Shown here in pieces: positions 7,111 to 17,195 of a stretch of DNA of 64,000 nucleotides. Position 1 is the stretch's first letter. Each line of letters starts with the position of its first letter. A program made the position numbers and the translations under genes. Under the pieces are notes generated by a model. That model searched no databases and was not told the DNA's origin. It saw only the letters and a list, made by a program, of their open reading frames with translations. Source of the DNA: Parasphingorhabdus litoris DSM 22379 (lineage in GTDB: Bacteria > Pseudomonadota > Alphaproteobacteria > Sphingomonadales > Sphingomonadaceae); NCBI RefSeq assembly GCF_020906275.1, contig NZ_CP086727.1, forward strand, positions 1,922,001-1,986,000, read 5' to 3'.

Positions 7111-8502
7111 TTGAACGAGAGTTACCCTTTTTCCGAACAACGAATGGACAGTCGGACAGCGGAGCGCTGGTCCCTTAAGTCTGTTCGTCTGTCTCTATAT
7201 GCATTGCTACAAATTCTCGATGTCGCCGCCATAGTCGCAGGCTTTCTGATGGCCAGCTTCCTGAGAGAAGATAAATGGCTATCACCGCAAGGCTATCATA
7301 TCGTTTTGCTGGTCGTTCCGATCTTCCTGATGTTCGCCTTCACGAGAGACTCTTATTCAATTGGCTCACTGAAAAGCCTTTCAGAAAGTGTTCGGAGACC
7401 GTTTTCTGCGCTTTTTGCGACAGCATTAATCGTAATGATGTTCACATTTTTCTCTCAAACCGGGACCGACATTTCTCGTCTGGCCTTTGCCTTTGCATTT
7501 GCGTCCAGCACTATTTTATTGGCTGTTGGGCGTTTCATCGTACATCAAATCATCTGGTGGAAACTACGCGGGATCGTCATCGATCAGCTGTTGATAATCG
7601 ATGGTGTACCGCCAATCGCTTTTGAAAAAGGCATGTATTGCGTCGATGCGCAAGCTGAGAAATTATACCCTGATCCCATGGACCCTCATATGCTTTCACA
7701 TCTTTCGGAAGTCGTAAAGGGATATGATCGTATCATCGTCGCGTGCACAAGAGAGCGCAGATCAGATTGGGCTTTGTTCCTCAAAGGCTCTGACGTTACC
7801 GGAGAATTGCTGGTTGGCGGCGCCAATAATCTTGGCGCCATTGGCCTTGGAGATTTTGACGGGAAAGACACATTGGTTGTGTCCAGAGGTACATTGAGCC
7901 TCGTCAATCGGCTCAAAAAGCGCGCATTTGATCTCGCGATCACAATTCCACTACTGATTTTCTTGGCGCCGCTCCTTTTGATTGTCGCTATTGCAATAAA
8001 GTTGGACAGCCCCGGCCCGGTCTTGTTCCGCCAACCGAGGGTGGGGCAGGGGAATCGCATTTTCAACATCTACAAATTCCGCAGTATGCAAGCAGCAGAT
8101 GGAGACAAAAACGGCGACCAGTCGACAAGGTTGAATGATCAGAGGATTACACGGGTCGGTAATTTTATTCGCAAGACCAGCATTGATGAGTTGCCGCAGC
8201 TGATAAATGTGCTTCGCAGCGAGATGAGTGTTGTCGGCCCACGTCCGCACGCATTGGGTTCCCTGGCTGGTGACAAGCTTTTCTGGGAGATCAACCAGCG
8301 CTATTGGCTGCGCCATGCTTTAAAACCTGGAATTACAGGTTTAGCACAAATCAGAGGCTTTCGTGGTGCAACAAATCATCAGGAAGATTTGGAAGCGAGA
8401 CTGCAATCCGATCTTGAATATCTTGAAGGTTGGAGAATGTGGAGAGACGTCACCATCTTGTTCGGTACGGCTAAGGTGCTCATCCACCCTAACGCTTACT
8501 AG
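7111..8502 (+). CDS. Polyprenyl glycosylphosphotransferase (exopolysaccharide initiating sugar transferase)
   Basis: 463 residues from TTG 7111; ATG 7144 is an alternative, and an in-frame stop directly precedes 7111. Four N-terminal helices and a middle domain precede the bacterial sugar transferase domain (about 265-460): [62 protein letters not shown] and [12 protein letters not shown]. This family moves a sugar-1-phosphate from a UDP-sugar to undecaprenyl phosphate in the inner membrane, the first committed step of polysaccharide repeat-unit synthesis. The sugar cannot be told from sequence. It is next to two acyltransferases, which fits exopolysaccharide decoration. There is no Wzx/Wzy in the window. 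Confidence 0.9.
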   Translation: MNESYPFSEQRMDSRTAERWSLKSVRLSLYALLQILDVAAIVAGFLMASFLREDKWLSPQGYHIVLLVVPIFLMFAFTRDSYSIGSLKSLSESVRRPFSALFATALIVMMFTFFSQTGTDISRLAFAFAFASSTILLAVGRFIVHQIIWWKLRGIVIDQLLIIDGVPPIAFEKGMYCVDAQAEKLYPDPMDPHMLSHLSEVVKGYDRIIVACTRERRSDWALFLKGSDVTGELLVGGANNLGAIGLGDFDGKDTLVVSRGTLSLVNRLKKRAFDLAITIPLLIFLAPLLLIVAIAIKLDSPGPVLFRQPRVGQGNRIFNIYKFRSMQAADGDKNGDQSTRLNDQRITRVGNFIRKTSIDELPQLINVLRSEMSVVGPRPHALGSLAGDKLFWEINQRYWLRHALKPGITGLAQIRGFRGATNHQEDLEARLQSDLEYLEGWRMWRDVTILFGTAKVLIHPNAY

Positions 8503-8521
8503 GCAAAGTCGGGCAGCGGCA

Positions 8522-9583
8522 TTATCGCGGGCTCATCCGACGAAACTTAAAACCTCCATCGGACCACTCAGTCAGAAATCTGGTCATTGGTGCTTCTATT
8601 TTCAGATGGAAAACATGAGAGAGATAAACCGATATCGCACCGAATATTGCCGTCATGATCAAAATGGGGACCGATGAAAGTCCAGCGGGTTTAGCAACAG
8701 CAATTAGCAGCGTAATCATCAATATATGAGCCAGATAGAGCGTGTAGGAACTATCGCCCAAAGGAGAGAGTTTCCGTACGAATGATGGAACATGATAGTC
8801 TTCGACCACCACTACACCCAATATTAGAAGTGCGCTGGGAATTCCCCATATAATTATGCTGGGAAGTGTTTCGTAGCCAACTGCCAAACCTGCCGCAAAC
8901 AGGCCAATCGATCCAAGGATGGCAGCCAAACCAAGCCATCGTGGCAGTTTCCAATTTATCGTGAGATAGGCGATCCATGCGCCAAAGATAAACTCAATCA
9001 ACAAACTGCTGGTGACCATAGCCAGCGGCTGTTGGAATGGTCCTGCTGCGATCCCCAACATGATCATTGCGCAGAAAAAAACCGACAGCATCAATATACC
9101 GCGAAACAGACCAATCATAAGCGCGACGCCAAATATCAGATAAAAATACATTTCAAACGACAAAGTCCAAGCCGGCCCAATTACGAGCGACGCATGACCG
9201 GGAATTAACAGCGACGCAGCAAGCAATTCACCAACGGAAAAATCATAACCATCTCCGATGATGGAATTTACGATGATGTAGAGTGCGAGCAACAACCAAT
9301 AGATGGGATAGATCCTGATGATCCGTTTTTTGAAAAAACGGGGGGCATCGAAACTCTTACCAGGTTTCGAGTTGGTCAAAACCATAATATATCCGCTGAT
9401 AACGAAGAAAATATGGACGCCGACCGCGCCGAAACCAAACAGATATAATTCATATTCATCAGCAGGTGAGGGAAGCAACCGATTTGAAATTGCCAAATGA
9501 GCATGAAACAGAACAACTAGAGTTGCTGCTACAAAACGCAAAAACTGGATAGAATGAACTTTGCGCTTTTCGTCTCGCATCAT
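8522..9583 (-). CDS. Membrane acyltransferase 3 family protein (OafA/NodX-like)
   Basis: 353 residues with about ten helices. The N-terminus shows the family signature: HSIQFLRFVAATLVVLFHA, then GAVGVHIFFVISGYIMV, with the conserved R-x10-H pair. There is no C-terminal SGNH domain. Such proteins transfer acetyl or succinyl groups to sugars of polysaccharides or lipids. GGGGA sits just upstream of the tandem ATGs at 9583 and 9580. It converges on the glycosylphosphotransferase gene 19 bases away, with no terminator visible between them. The acceptor is probably the exopolysaccharide, by context only. Confidence 0.88.
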   Translation of the reverse strand: MMRDEKRKVHSIQFLRFVAATLVVLFHAHLAISNRLLPSPADEYELYLFGFGAVGVHIFFVISGYIMVLTNSKPGKSFDAPRFFKKRIIRIYPIYWLLLALYIIVNSIIGDGYDFSVGELLAASLLIPGHASLVIGPAWTLSFEMYFYLIFGVALMIGLFRGILMLSVFFCAMIMLGIAAGPFQQPLAMVTSSLLIEFIFGAWIAYLTINWKLPRWLGLAAILGSIGLFAAGLAVGYETLPSIIIWGIPSALLILGVVVVEDYHVPSFVRKLSPLGDSSYTLYLAHILMITLLIAVAKPAGLSSVPILIMTAIFGAISVYLSHVFHLKIEAPMTRFLTEWSDGGFKFRRMSPR

Positions 9584-9730
9584 TGTTCCCCACTAAGCGC
9601 CCTGAACGGTTTCATTTAATATCGACAAATATCATCCTCGCTCTAACCGCTAAAATCGCAGCCCTGCAAGCCCCGCGTCGAAATCGTGCCAATATGAAAT
9701 CTTATGATATCCGTCTCCACAGCCGAGACG

Positions 9731-11728
9731 CTACTGGCTAACATCAAAAACACCTTCGTAAATCGAGGCAATTTTTTCCGCAGAATGGACAGACAAATGA
9801 TTGTGATCGAAAAAGACCGCTTCATTACCATCTACAATCGGGCATTTGTCATCAACACATAATGCTTCATGGGGCCATATGAACTTAACCGGGTATTTAT
9901 CTGAAATTTCTGCAAAGATTTTTAGAATGACCGCATGTCGTTCGCTATAATTTTCTAGAGTTATATTCTTATCGACATGCTGCAAACCAAGATTCTGAAG
10001 ATAAAGCCGATATGGCACGTTAAACACAGGTTCCGGTAACGGTCCGACGATATATACCTCTTTATCTGCAGCAATTAGCTGCTCGACTAGGTTGGTGAAG
10101 CCTCGGATAAATATCGGCCGGTTATCCGCATTTTCCTTAGCTTCACTCAAATCATCTTCAAGCAAGATTTCGACATCGCCTTCAGCTGGATTATGAGCCT
10201 CGCCTATCCGCCAATTGGTCCAACGTGAAGAAAGCACAACAGTCTGAATCCCATTGTCATTAATAGCCAATTCCAGCATTTTGGCATTATAATCATTGCA
10301 AAACTGATAAGACTGGCTGGATGTCAATTCACTCGTAGGGCGAATGGCAAAGTCTGCGCCTGGTGGACAATCAGCGGTAGCCGCAAACAGAAAAGATTGA
10401 TTCTTCGAAACCGCGGCAGTGTTCATTGATGTGGCCGTTACCATTGCATGAGAATCGCCCCAAAGCAGGGTCTTTGGAGCCGTGCTCCGGTCACCCATCA
10501 AACATGCGTCACCGGGATCAACAATGACGTTGTCGAGGCTCATGCAAGATTTGGGGTGTCGGGTTTCATCATCGCTGACGCGCACAAACTTGGCGGAACG
10601 ATCATCAAGCCGCGACGGCATGCCTTGATAGGCATAAATGGCGTAAGATGAGATTGTGACGAGCAACAGCCCTGACACAGCAATTGGAACAGCAAAACTG
10701 CGGCCTTTGATCTGACTCCGCCTTTTTCGGAATGGACGTTCGACAAATTTCAGTGAGAGCAAAGAAAGCACAAGAGATAGCGCGCAAACCACCAACGCTT
10801 CGAAAGTACTAAGCTCTCCACCGCGAGCATAGATTGCAAACGCCAACAGCGGAAAATGCCAAAGATACAAGGAATAGGATGCTTGACCACATAAGGTGAA
10901 AGGCCGGGATGACAAAAGTTGATGAACGAACCCGCCTCCCATAGTACCGCTCCAAATGATCAATGCTGCTCCGATCGTTGGAGGAAGCGCAGCAATCCCT
11001 GGGAATACTGTCTTCTCTGTATAGGTAAAAATGGGAACAATAATGAGAAGCACACCCAGAAAAGCAGCACCCTTTCGCATCTGAACAGACTTGATTTCCG
11101 GCACGATCCCAAGAGCCAGCAGTGCCCCGATTAAGAGTTCCCAAGCGCGCGTTGGAAGCAGATAAAAGGTCGCGCTTTGCTTATAGAAAACAAGCACGGA
11201 TGCACCGATAAAAGAAACAACCGCGATGGCTGTCAACAGCGGTATTTTTCGAAAATTTGTCCTGGCCAGAACGATTAGTAGCAACGGGAAAAATATGTAG
11301 AATTGTTCCTCGACCGCAAGCGACCATGTATGCAACATCGGTGCTTCAATGGACTCGGTGGCGAAATAGTTAGTGCTTTTCCAGAAAAAGATATTTGAAA
11401 CAAAAAACGACGCCGCGACTATGCTCAATGCCATGTCGCTGAATTCGTTTGGCCGTTGAAGAAAATAGCCAATAGCCAACGAAGTCGCGAAAACGACCAC
11501 CAGCGCTGGAAATATTCGCCGGATCCTTCTCTCATAGAAATTGATTATGGAGAATTGTTGTTTCTCCAGGTCCGACTGAATGACGTTGGTGATTAGAAAA
11601 CCAGAAATAACAAAGAATATATCGACGCCAACAAAACCGCCGCTAAAGCCCGCAATTCCTGCGTGATATAATACAACTGGGATGACAGCTACCGTTCTCA
11701 GCCCATCTATATCCGCCCGGTAACGCAT
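9731..11728 (-). CDS. Acyltransferase 3 with C-terminal SGNH domain (OafA-type)
   Basis: 665 residues from ATG 11728; TTG 11743 is an in-frame alternative. Residues about 1-380 are the ten-helix acyltransferase 3 domain (YRADIDGLRTVAVIPVVLYH, GFVGVDIFFVISGFLIT, HTWSLAVEEQFYIF). A C-terminal SGNH hydrolase-like domain follows with the nucleophile block TLLWGDSHAMV and the distal FFDHNHLSVHS. In this architecture the membrane part moves the acyl group and the periplasmic SGNH part transfers it to a sugar. Known members O-acetylate O-antigen, peptidoglycan or exopolysaccharide. Co-directional with the shorter acyltransferase 147 bases downstream, so probably one operon. Confidence 0.9.
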   Translation of the reverse strand: MRYRADIDGLRTVAVIPVVLYHAGIAGFSGGFVGVDIFFVISGFLITNVIQSDLEKQQFSIINFYERRIRRIFPALVVVFATSLAIGYFLQRPNEFSDMALSIVAASFFVSNIFFWKSTNYFATESIEAPMLHTWSLAVEEQFYIFFPLLLIVLARTNFRKIPLLTAIAVVSFIGASVLVFYKQSATFYLLPTRAWELLIGALLALGIVPEIKSVQMRKGAAFLGVLLIIVPIFTYTEKTVFPGIAALPPTIGAALIIWSGTMGGGFVHQLLSSRPFTLCGQASYSLYLWHFPLLAFAIYARGGELSTFEALVVCALSLVLSLLSLKFVERPFRKRRSQIKGRSFAVPIAVSGLLLVTISSYAIYAYQGMPSRLDDRSAKFVRVSDDETRHPKSCMSLDNVIVDPGDACLMGDRSTAPKTLLWGDSHAMVTATSMNTAAVSKNQSFLFAATADCPPGADFAIRPTSELTSSQSYQFCNDYNAKMLELAINDNGIQTVVLSSRWTNWRIGEAHNPAEGDVEILLEDDLSEAKENADNRPIFIRGFTNLVEQLIAADKEVYIVGPLPEPVFNVPYRLYLQNLGLQHVDKNITLENYSERHAVILKIFAEISDKYPVKFIWPHEALCVDDKCPIVDGNEAVFFDHNHLSVHSAEKIASIYEGVFDVSQ

Positions 11729-11889
11729 TGTTTTAAATTCCAATCTTACAATGGGCTACGGTATTATTTGACATTAGATTTGGAAAGCAAAAAACCATCT
11801 TTGCCATATCGGGAACGAAGCATGTCCCGTTTGTAGACGAACTTGATCATCAAACACATAAAACTGGTCGAGGATTGAATTGAAATAGC

Positions 11890-11979
11890 TGGCGGACAGG
11901 GTGGGATTCGAACCCACGGAGAGCTTGCACCCTCGCCGGTTTTCAAGACCGGTGCATTCGACCACTCTGCCACCTGTCC
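11890..11979 (-). tRNA. tRNA-Ser (UGA anticodon)
   Basis: Seven-base acceptor GGACAGG pairs with CCTGTCC; discriminator G and an encoded CCA end at 11890. The anticodon loop reads CTTGAAA (TGA). The long variable arm is typical of serine tRNAs, and the T-arm GGTTCGAATCC is intact. Confidence 0.95.
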
Positions 11980-12212
11980 GCTCTAGCCGAACGCCTACTA
12001 GCGTCCTCCCTTCAAAAGCGCAAAGATTTTATGGCGAATTTTTCTGGATCTGTAGGACGCTAAATTTACCAAAAAAATGAACCATCTCGAAAAGCCATGC
12101 TATAGCGGAGTTTCCGATCGCTTATCGGATAACTGGTTTGCAAATTGCGATATTTGGGGATTCCCCCGCAGTCAGGTTTGTGCGATAACATATTGAAGAA
12201 GGGAAGTTTTCC

Positions 12213-13253
12213 ATGCGTTTCACCTTTGCAATTGCTTTTGGCACACTTGCATTTCTTACTTTACCCTCCAGTATCAGCAACAACTCAGCCATCGCCCAGT
12301 CGTCTACGAGCTTTGACAACTACATGCAGCAGGTTGGCCGTAAAGCGCTTCAACAGGGAGTCAGCCAAAGGACTTTGGACAGGGTCTTACCGGGGCTTAC
12401 CTACAACCCTCGCGTTATTCAGTTGGATCAATCGCAGCCTGGCGGTCGGCCCAATAGCGCGATTCCACCATTTGCACCCTATAAGCGCCGACATGTCGAT
12501 GCAGCTCGGATCAATGGTGGGAAAGCCAAATATCGTCAGCTGATTTCGAAACTTGCTGAAGTCGAACGAGAAACTGGCGTTCCTGGTCCAATGATTATGG
12601 CCATTTATGGGCATGAGACGAACTATGGTCGGATCACCGGAAATTTTGATATCCCCCGAGCGCTCGCAACACTCGCGTATGAGGGCAGAAGACGGACGCT
12701 ATTTGAGGCAGAATTTTTGGCAGTTCTAAAGATGATTGATAATGGTGTTCCACAATCAGCTATGAAAGGCAGTTGGGCAGGGGCCATGGGTAAGCCGCAA
12801 TTCTTGCCGTCTGTTTACCTCAAGCTGGCCAAGGATGGCAGCGGAGACGGATATGCGGACATTTGGAACAGTGAATTTGACGCGGTCGCATCAATTGCGA
12901 ATTATTTTGTGAACGCTGGCTGGAGAAGAGGAGAGCCTTGGGGTATCGCTGTTCGCGTTCCGGCATCACTTAGTCGCGCTTCTATAGAAAACAAAACCAA
13001 AGCCGTAAGATGCCCACGGGTGCATGAACGCCACAGCCAGTGGAAGACTATGGCTGAGTGGCGCGCTCTGGGTTTGGCACCAAAATCTGGGCGCAGTCTC
13101 AAGGATAGCACTATGGCCACGCTGCTTGAGCCCGATGGACCGGGGAAAACGGCATATTTACTAACCGGAAATTACCGTGTGATATTAGATTATAATTGCT
13201 CAAATTTTTATGCGTTATCAGTGGGGTTGTTGGCAGATGAAATTCGCAAATAG
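12213..13253 (+). CDS. mltB: Lytic murein transglycosylase, MltB/SLT_2 family
   Basis: 346 residues with a signal peptide (LAFLTLPSSISNNSAIAQS) and no lipobox. The transglycosylase domain has the catalytic Glu in MAIYGHETNYGRITGNFD, then ALATLAYEGRRR, SWAGAMGKPQFLPSVYL and DIWNSEFDAVASIANYF. It cleaves MurNAc-GlcNAc bonds, releasing anhydro-muropeptides, in the periplasm. AGGGAAG lies 8 bases before ATG 12213. It overlaps the start of rlpA by 17 bases and begins the long plus-strand run that also carries the D,D-carboxypeptidase. The N-terminal 70 residues are outside the core fold. Confidence 0.92.
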   Translation: MRFTFAIAFGTLAFLTLPSSISNNSAIAQSSTSFDNYMQQVGRKALQQGVSQRTLDRVLPGLTYNPRVIQLDQSQPGGRPNSAIPPFAPYKRRHVDAARINGGKAKYRQLISKLAEVERETGVPGPMIMAIYGHETNYGRITGNFDIPRALATLAYEGRRRTLFEAEFLAVLKMIDNGVPQSAMKGSWAGAMGKPQFLPSVYLKLAKDGSGDGYADIWNSEFDAVASIANYFVNAGWRRGEPWGIAVRVPASLSRASIENKTKAVRCPRVHERHSQWKTMAEWRALGLAPKSGRSLKDSTMATLLEPDGPGKTAYLLTGNYRVILDYNCSNFYALSVGLLADEIRK

Positions 13254-14268
13254 AGTATTTCAGGCAACTGCATTTACAGCGCTTCTTACAAGTTGTGGTT
13301 CGATCGACGGCATTAATGACAATACTGACAATCGGATATCACGCGCTTCCTCGGCTCCGATTGCAACCGCTATATCAGATTTTCCGGTCAAAATTGGAAA
13401 GCCTTATGCAGTGGGCGGAAAAACCTACACACCGGAAGACGTCGCCAGCTATGACGAGGTTGGATATGCCAGCTGGTATGGGCAAGAACTTGCCGGAAAT
13501 TCAACCGCCAATGGAGAAACCTTCAATCCCGACGGAATAAGCGCAGCGCACAAAACCCTGCCGCTTCCAACCTATGTCGAGGTTACCGCCTTGGACACCG
13601 GGCGTACAATCCTCGTTCGGGTAAATGATCGCGGACCTTTTGCAAATGATCGTCTGATTGACTTGTCACATGGCGCTGCAAAACAACTTGGCATTGATCG
13701 CAAAGGCGTTGCTGGCGTTCGCGTGCGAAAGGTGAATCCTAACGAACAGGAACGGGCTGTGCTTCGCAGCGGTGCGGCTGCAACCCAACGCATTGATACA
13801 CCGGATTCACTATTGTCCATCCTTCGGAAAAATCTCGCCAAGCTGCCCACTGCAAAAGCGCCCGATCGACAGATATCTCGACCGGTTGAGACTGCGCAAG
13901 TCAACAATAGCGGCGTTGGTGCTTCTTATGTTCCGGTATCAAATAATGTTCCGATATCTTCACAAAAAAATGCCGGCAAATTCATCGTCGAACAGGCCGG
14001 GAAACCCACTGTTTCAAAGCCTAAACCTTCTCCAACAAAAAAGACCTCTTCATCGGGTCAATATGTTGTCCAAGTTGCAGCCTTCTCAAACAAAGCACGT
14101 GCAGACGCCCTGGCCCGGCAAATCGGAGCTAAGGTAATATCTGGTGCAAATGGTAGCATTTGGCGGGTTCGTTACGGTCCTTATGCAACGACAGATGATG
14201 CAAAAGCGGGACTCGCACAGGCACAAAAGCGCGGCTATAACGAAGCGAGAATCCTGCGGGCAAACTAG
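13237..14268 (+). CDS. rlpA: RlpA septal ring lytic transglycosylase, lipoprotein with SPOR domain
   Basis: 343 residues from ATG 13237 inside the end of mltB. Lipobox LTSC gives an acylated Cys20. A double-psi beta-barrel (about 75-165) contains GYASWYGQELAGNSTANGE, FNPDGISAAHKTLPLP and RVNDRGPFANDRLIDLS. A Pro/Ser/Lys-rich linker leads to a C-terminal SPOR domain (about 268-343, GQYVVQVAAFSNKARAD). Known RlpA proteins cut naked glycan strands and are brought to the septum by SPOR. The 17-base overlap with mltB and position before the carboxypeptidase support a shared role in septal or daughter-cell peptidoglycan trimming. Confidence 0.93.
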   Translation: MKFANRVFQATAFTALLTSCGSIDGINDNTDNRISRASSAPIATAISDFPVKIGKPYAVGGKTYTPEDVASYDEVGYASWYGQELAGNSTANGETFNPDGISAAHKTLPLPTYVEVTALDTGRTILVRVNDRGPFANDRLIDLSHGAAKQLGIDRKGVAGVRVRKVNPNEQERAVLRSGAAATQRIDTPDSLLSILRKNLAKLPTAKAPDRQISRPVETAQVNNSGVGASYVPVSNNVPISSQKNAGKFIVEQAGKPTVSKPKPSPTKKTSSSGQYVVQVAAFSNKARADALARQIGAKVISGANGSIWRVRYGPYATTDDAKAGLAQAQKRGYNEARILRAN

Positions 14269-14310
14269 CCAGGTGCAGGATGCCTTTACTGATTTGAAAC
14301 CGGGATATTG

Positions 14311-15471
14311 ATGAACAAGATCTATTTGGCTTCACTGCCACTTATCGCTATTTCTTCCATTGCCATAGCGGCGCCGAAATATGAAACGGAAGCACCCATA
14401 GCCTATATGACGGACCTGTCATCGGGCGCCATTTTGTTCGAAAAAAATGCCGACAAGCAGATCCCACCAGCATCGATGGCCAAAATGATGACTGTTTATG
14501 TGGCATTTGATCAAATAGCGAAAGGCAAGCTGGAGCTCGATAAAAAGGTGAATATCCAACGCGCTACTTGGCAAAAGTGGCAAGGACAGGGATCTACTAT
14601 GTTTCTGGGCGTGAACGACCAACCGACGGTCAAAGACTTGTTACATGGTGTCATCACGCTTTCTGGCAATGACGCGAGCGTAGTTCTTGCGGAAGAGATT
14701 GCGGGCACCGAGGAAAACTTCGCGGACATAATGACCAAAACGGCCAAACGTATCGGGATGAAGAACAGCCGGTTTGGAAACAGTACCGGATGGCCTGATG
14801 AAGGTAAAACAATGGTGACTGCACGCGACCTGGGTATGCTTGGCAAGCGTCTCTACGACGATTTTCCTGGGCTTTATAAGGACTTTTTCGGACTTACCGA
14901 ATTCACATGGGGCAAAACGAACAGCGGAGAGCCAATCACGCAACCCAATCGCAATCCTTTGCTCGGCAAGATCGCGGGAGCCGATGGTTTGAAGACCGGC
15001 CATACTGAAGAGGCTGGCTTTGGATTTACGGGATCTGCAGAACAAAAAGGGCGGCGGATTGTTTCCGTATTGGCCGGTCTCAACAGCTATAGCGGCCGCA
15101 GTGCAGAATCCGTAAAGTTCATGAATTGGGGCTTTAACGCCTGGGAACAGAGAGCCCTGTTTAAAAAAGGAGCAAAAGTCCAGACTGCAGAAATTCAGTT
15201 GGGTGACTCTTCTTCAGTAGACCTTCTTGCACCAAAAGATCTTTTTGCCACTTTGCCAAAAGGTTCGGACGGTGAGTATTCCATGAAGGTAAGATATAAT
15301 GGACCTATCAAGGCTCCGATCGAAAAAGGTCAAGCAATTGCAACGCTGATCGTTTCCACAGCAGATTCCGGCGAACAATCTATGCCGTTGGTTGCGGCTG
15401 AGGCAATTGATGAAGCCGGCTTTTTTGGACGTGTCTGGATTGGACTGAAATCGCTATTTGGCATTGGATAG
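14311..15471 (+). CDS. dacC: D-alanyl-D-alanine carboxypeptidase (PBP5/6 type)
   Basis: 386 residues from ATG 14311 (a TTG directly upstream is an alternative). A signal peptide ends near AIAAPK. The penicillin-binding motifs are present: SxxK in PPASMAKMM (Ser55, Lys58), SGN in TLSGNDASVV and KTG in DGLKTGHTEEAG. A C-terminal beta domain (about 285-365) and an amphipathic tail (FFGRVWIGLKSLFGIG) for inner-membrane attachment follow. It removes the terminal D-Ala of pentapeptides and so limits cross-linking. It follows rlpA by 42 bases and precedes tmk by 4. The symbol could equally be dacA or dacF. Confidence 0.93.
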   Translation: MNKIYLASLPLIAISSIAIAAPKYETEAPIAYMTDLSSGAILFEKNADKQIPPASMAKMMTVYVAFDQIAKGKLELDKKVNIQRATWQKWQGQGSTMFLGVNDQPTVKDLLHGVITLSGNDASVVLAEEIAGTEENFADIMTKTAKRIGMKNSRFGNSTGWPDEGKTMVTARDLGMLGKRLYDDFPGLYKDFFGLTEFTWGKTNSGEPITQPNRNPLLGKIAGADGLKTGHTEEAGFGFTGSAEQKGRRIVSVLAGLNSYSGRSAESVKFMNWGFNAWEQRALFKKGAKVQTAEIQLGDSSSVDLLAPKDLFATLPKGSDGEYSMKVRYNGPIKAPIEKGQAIATLIVSTADSGEQSMPLVAAEAIDEAGFFGRVWIGLKSLFGIG

Positions 15472-15475
15472 AAAC

Positions 15476-16102
15476 ATGATTGGACGTTTCATAAGCCTGG
15501 AAGGTGGGGAGGGGACTGGTAAGTCCACACAAGCCAAAGCGTTAGCCCGTTCGTTAGAAAGTAAGGGTATCACTGTTCACCTTACTCGTGAGCCAGGTGG
15601 GACACCAGGTGCAGAAATAATCCGAGATCTCTTGCTTACGGGCCATGAAGATAAATGGAACATGCGCACGGAAGCCTTGCTTTTTGCTGCTGCACGAGCG
15701 GAGCATTGCCAGTCCCTGGTCGTACCAGCTCTCGAAAGAGGAGAGTGGATCGTAAGTGATCGTTTCATTGACAGTAGTCGCGCTTATCAAAGCGTTAGCG
15801 GACTATTGAATGACGCTGACATTATGGCGCTCCACAAAGTCGGCAGTGGCGGCTTGATGCCGGATCGTACATTCATTCTAGATTTGCCAGAGGAAGTCGC
15901 CGCACGCCGTGCAGAAGCACGTGATCGCGGTGACAGCGATCGCATAGGAGGGCGTGACAGTGACTATCATCATTCCGTGATGGCCAAATTTCGGGAATAT
16001 GCAAAAGATGAACCTGACCGCGTGAAGCTAATTGATGCTGCGCAATCACCGGAAGATGTTACAACAGATATTATGCACATCTTAAACGATCTGATAGGTT
16101 GA
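15476..16102 (+). CDS. tmk: Thymidylate kinase
   Basis: 208 residues. Walker A is SLEGGEGTGKST near the N-terminus, the thymidylate-binding block is LTREPGGTPGAEIIRDLLL, and DRFIDSSRAYQ is the conserved DRY/F motif. The LID region is RAEARDRGDSDRIGGRDSD. It phosphorylates dTMP to dTDP in the cytoplasm. ATG 15476 is preferred to TTG 15458, which lies inside the carboxypeptidase frame. Co-directional with holB (4-base gap), a common pairing. Confidence 0.95.
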   Translation: MIGRFISLEGGEGTGKSTQAKALARSLESKGITVHLTREPGGTPGAEIIRDLLLTGHEDKWNMRTEALLFAAARAEHCQSLVVPALERGEWIVSDRFIDSSRAYQSVSGLLNDADIMALHKVGSGGLMPDRTFILDLPEEVAARRAEARDRGDSDRIGGRDSDYHHSVMAKFREYAKDEPDRVKLIDAAQSPEDVTTDIMHILNDLIG

Positions 16103-16106
16103 CGGC

Positions 16107-17147
16107 ATGACGTCATTCCTAGGTCATGAGAAAGCACAGCGCATATTCCGTCAGTCTTATGATAAGGGAACGCTGCATCACGCGTGGATATTAGCCGGAC
16201 CGAAGGGAGTTGGGAAAGCCGGCTTTGCAAAGCAAGCAGCTCAGTTTTTGTTGGACTCGCAGGCCAGAGAATTATCGACCAGTGATGGTTTTGACCTGAA
16301 CGATATGAGCCAAAGCGCCAAGCTTCTCGCAGCGGGCTCTCACCCCGACTTCAGGCTTGTCCAACGCGGCGGAAAAACCGACAAAGAGGACAAAAAGGCG
16401 CGTGAAGAAGGGATAGCCTCCCTCGAAGAGCATGAACTAAAGCGCAATATCTCAATTGCTCAAATTCGGAGCCTTCAATCGCTTTTCTCCACACAGGCTT
16501 CCATTTCCCGGTACCGTGTTGTCGTCATTGATGCGATTGATGATCTTGAACGTGGCGGTGCCAATGCTTTGCTCAAAAATCTCGAAGAACCGCCGGAAAA
16601 TACTATTTTTCTGCTAGTCAGCCATACGCCTGAGCGCCTACTCCCGACTATCAGGTCACGGTGCCAGATTTTGCGCTTCGATCCTCTTAACGACAGTCAA
16701 ATGGAGCGCGTTCTGACAACGATTTCTCCCGAATTGCCTCAGGATGAACTGAGCGCATTAATAGCAGCAGGTGAAGGTGCACCAGGTAAGGCTTTGCAAT
16801 ATATTGATGCCGGTCTCGCTGAATTGGAAAGTCTGGCTCGCGATATCATGCACACGGGCGACAGAAACAATCAAATCAAGAGTGATCTTGCGCGCAAATT
16901 ATCTCTAAAAGCGGCAACACCAAGATATCAGGCATTTTTGTCTCGAGCACCGAGCATGATTGCACAACATATTAAAGCTGAAGCAGTCCCACCTGCGAAC
17001 AATCCATCTTTTAAATCCATAGATACGTGGAAAGAGGCTTGCGATCTAGCTGCGATGGCCGTTCCCAAAGCGCTCGACAATCAGGCCGTCATATTTCGTT
17101 TAGGCAGCTTGATGGGATCGCTTGCCGAACCCGACAGGCGCGCATAA
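16107..17147 (+). CDS. holB: DNA polymerase III subunit delta'
   Basis: 346 residues of the AAA+ clamp-loader type. The P-loop region reads WILAGPKGVGKAGFAKQAA; a sensor-type segment is VVVIDAIDDLERGGANALLK, then LEEPPENTIFLLVSHTPERLLPTIRSRC with the SRC motif. In delta' the ATPase is normally inactive; here the P-loop GPKGVGKAG lacks the usual Thr/Ser after Lys, consistent with that. It works in the clamp loader with HolA and DnaX. Sits between tmk and metG. Confidence 0.93.
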   Translation: MTSFLGHEKAQRIFRQSYDKGTLHHAWILAGPKGVGKAGFAKQAAQFLLDSQARELSTSDGFDLNDMSQSAKLLAAGSHPDFRLVQRGGKTDKEDKKAREEGIASLEEHELKRNISIAQIRSLQSLFSTQASISRYRVVVIDAIDDLERGGANALLKNLEEPPENTIFLLVSHTPERLLPTIRSRCQILRFDPLNDSQMERVLTTISPELPQDELSALIAAGEGAPGKALQYIDAGLAELESLARDIMHTGDRNNQIKSDLARKLSLKAATPRYQAFLSRAPSMIAQHIKAEAVPPANNPSFKSIDTWKEACDLAAMAVPKALDNQAVIFRLGSLMGSLAEPDRRA

Positions 17148-17195
17148 AGAGAAGCGATAATCGGCAGCGCCGTTCAAGATTCGAGAAAGCCCATC

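Noticed and set aside
11764..11973. Two overlapping open frames across tRNA-Ser
   Set aside because: They translate the tRNA itself and end in low-complexity text.
11999..12062. Perfect 9-bp inverted repeat TAGCGTCCT/AGGACGCTA with a 46-base loop
   Set aside because: About a dozen such repeats with loops up to 50 bases are expected by chance in 64 kb; no further support.
17148..17195. Possible methionine-related riboswitch before metG
   Set aside because: Only 48 bases between holB and metG, with no conserved helix pattern.
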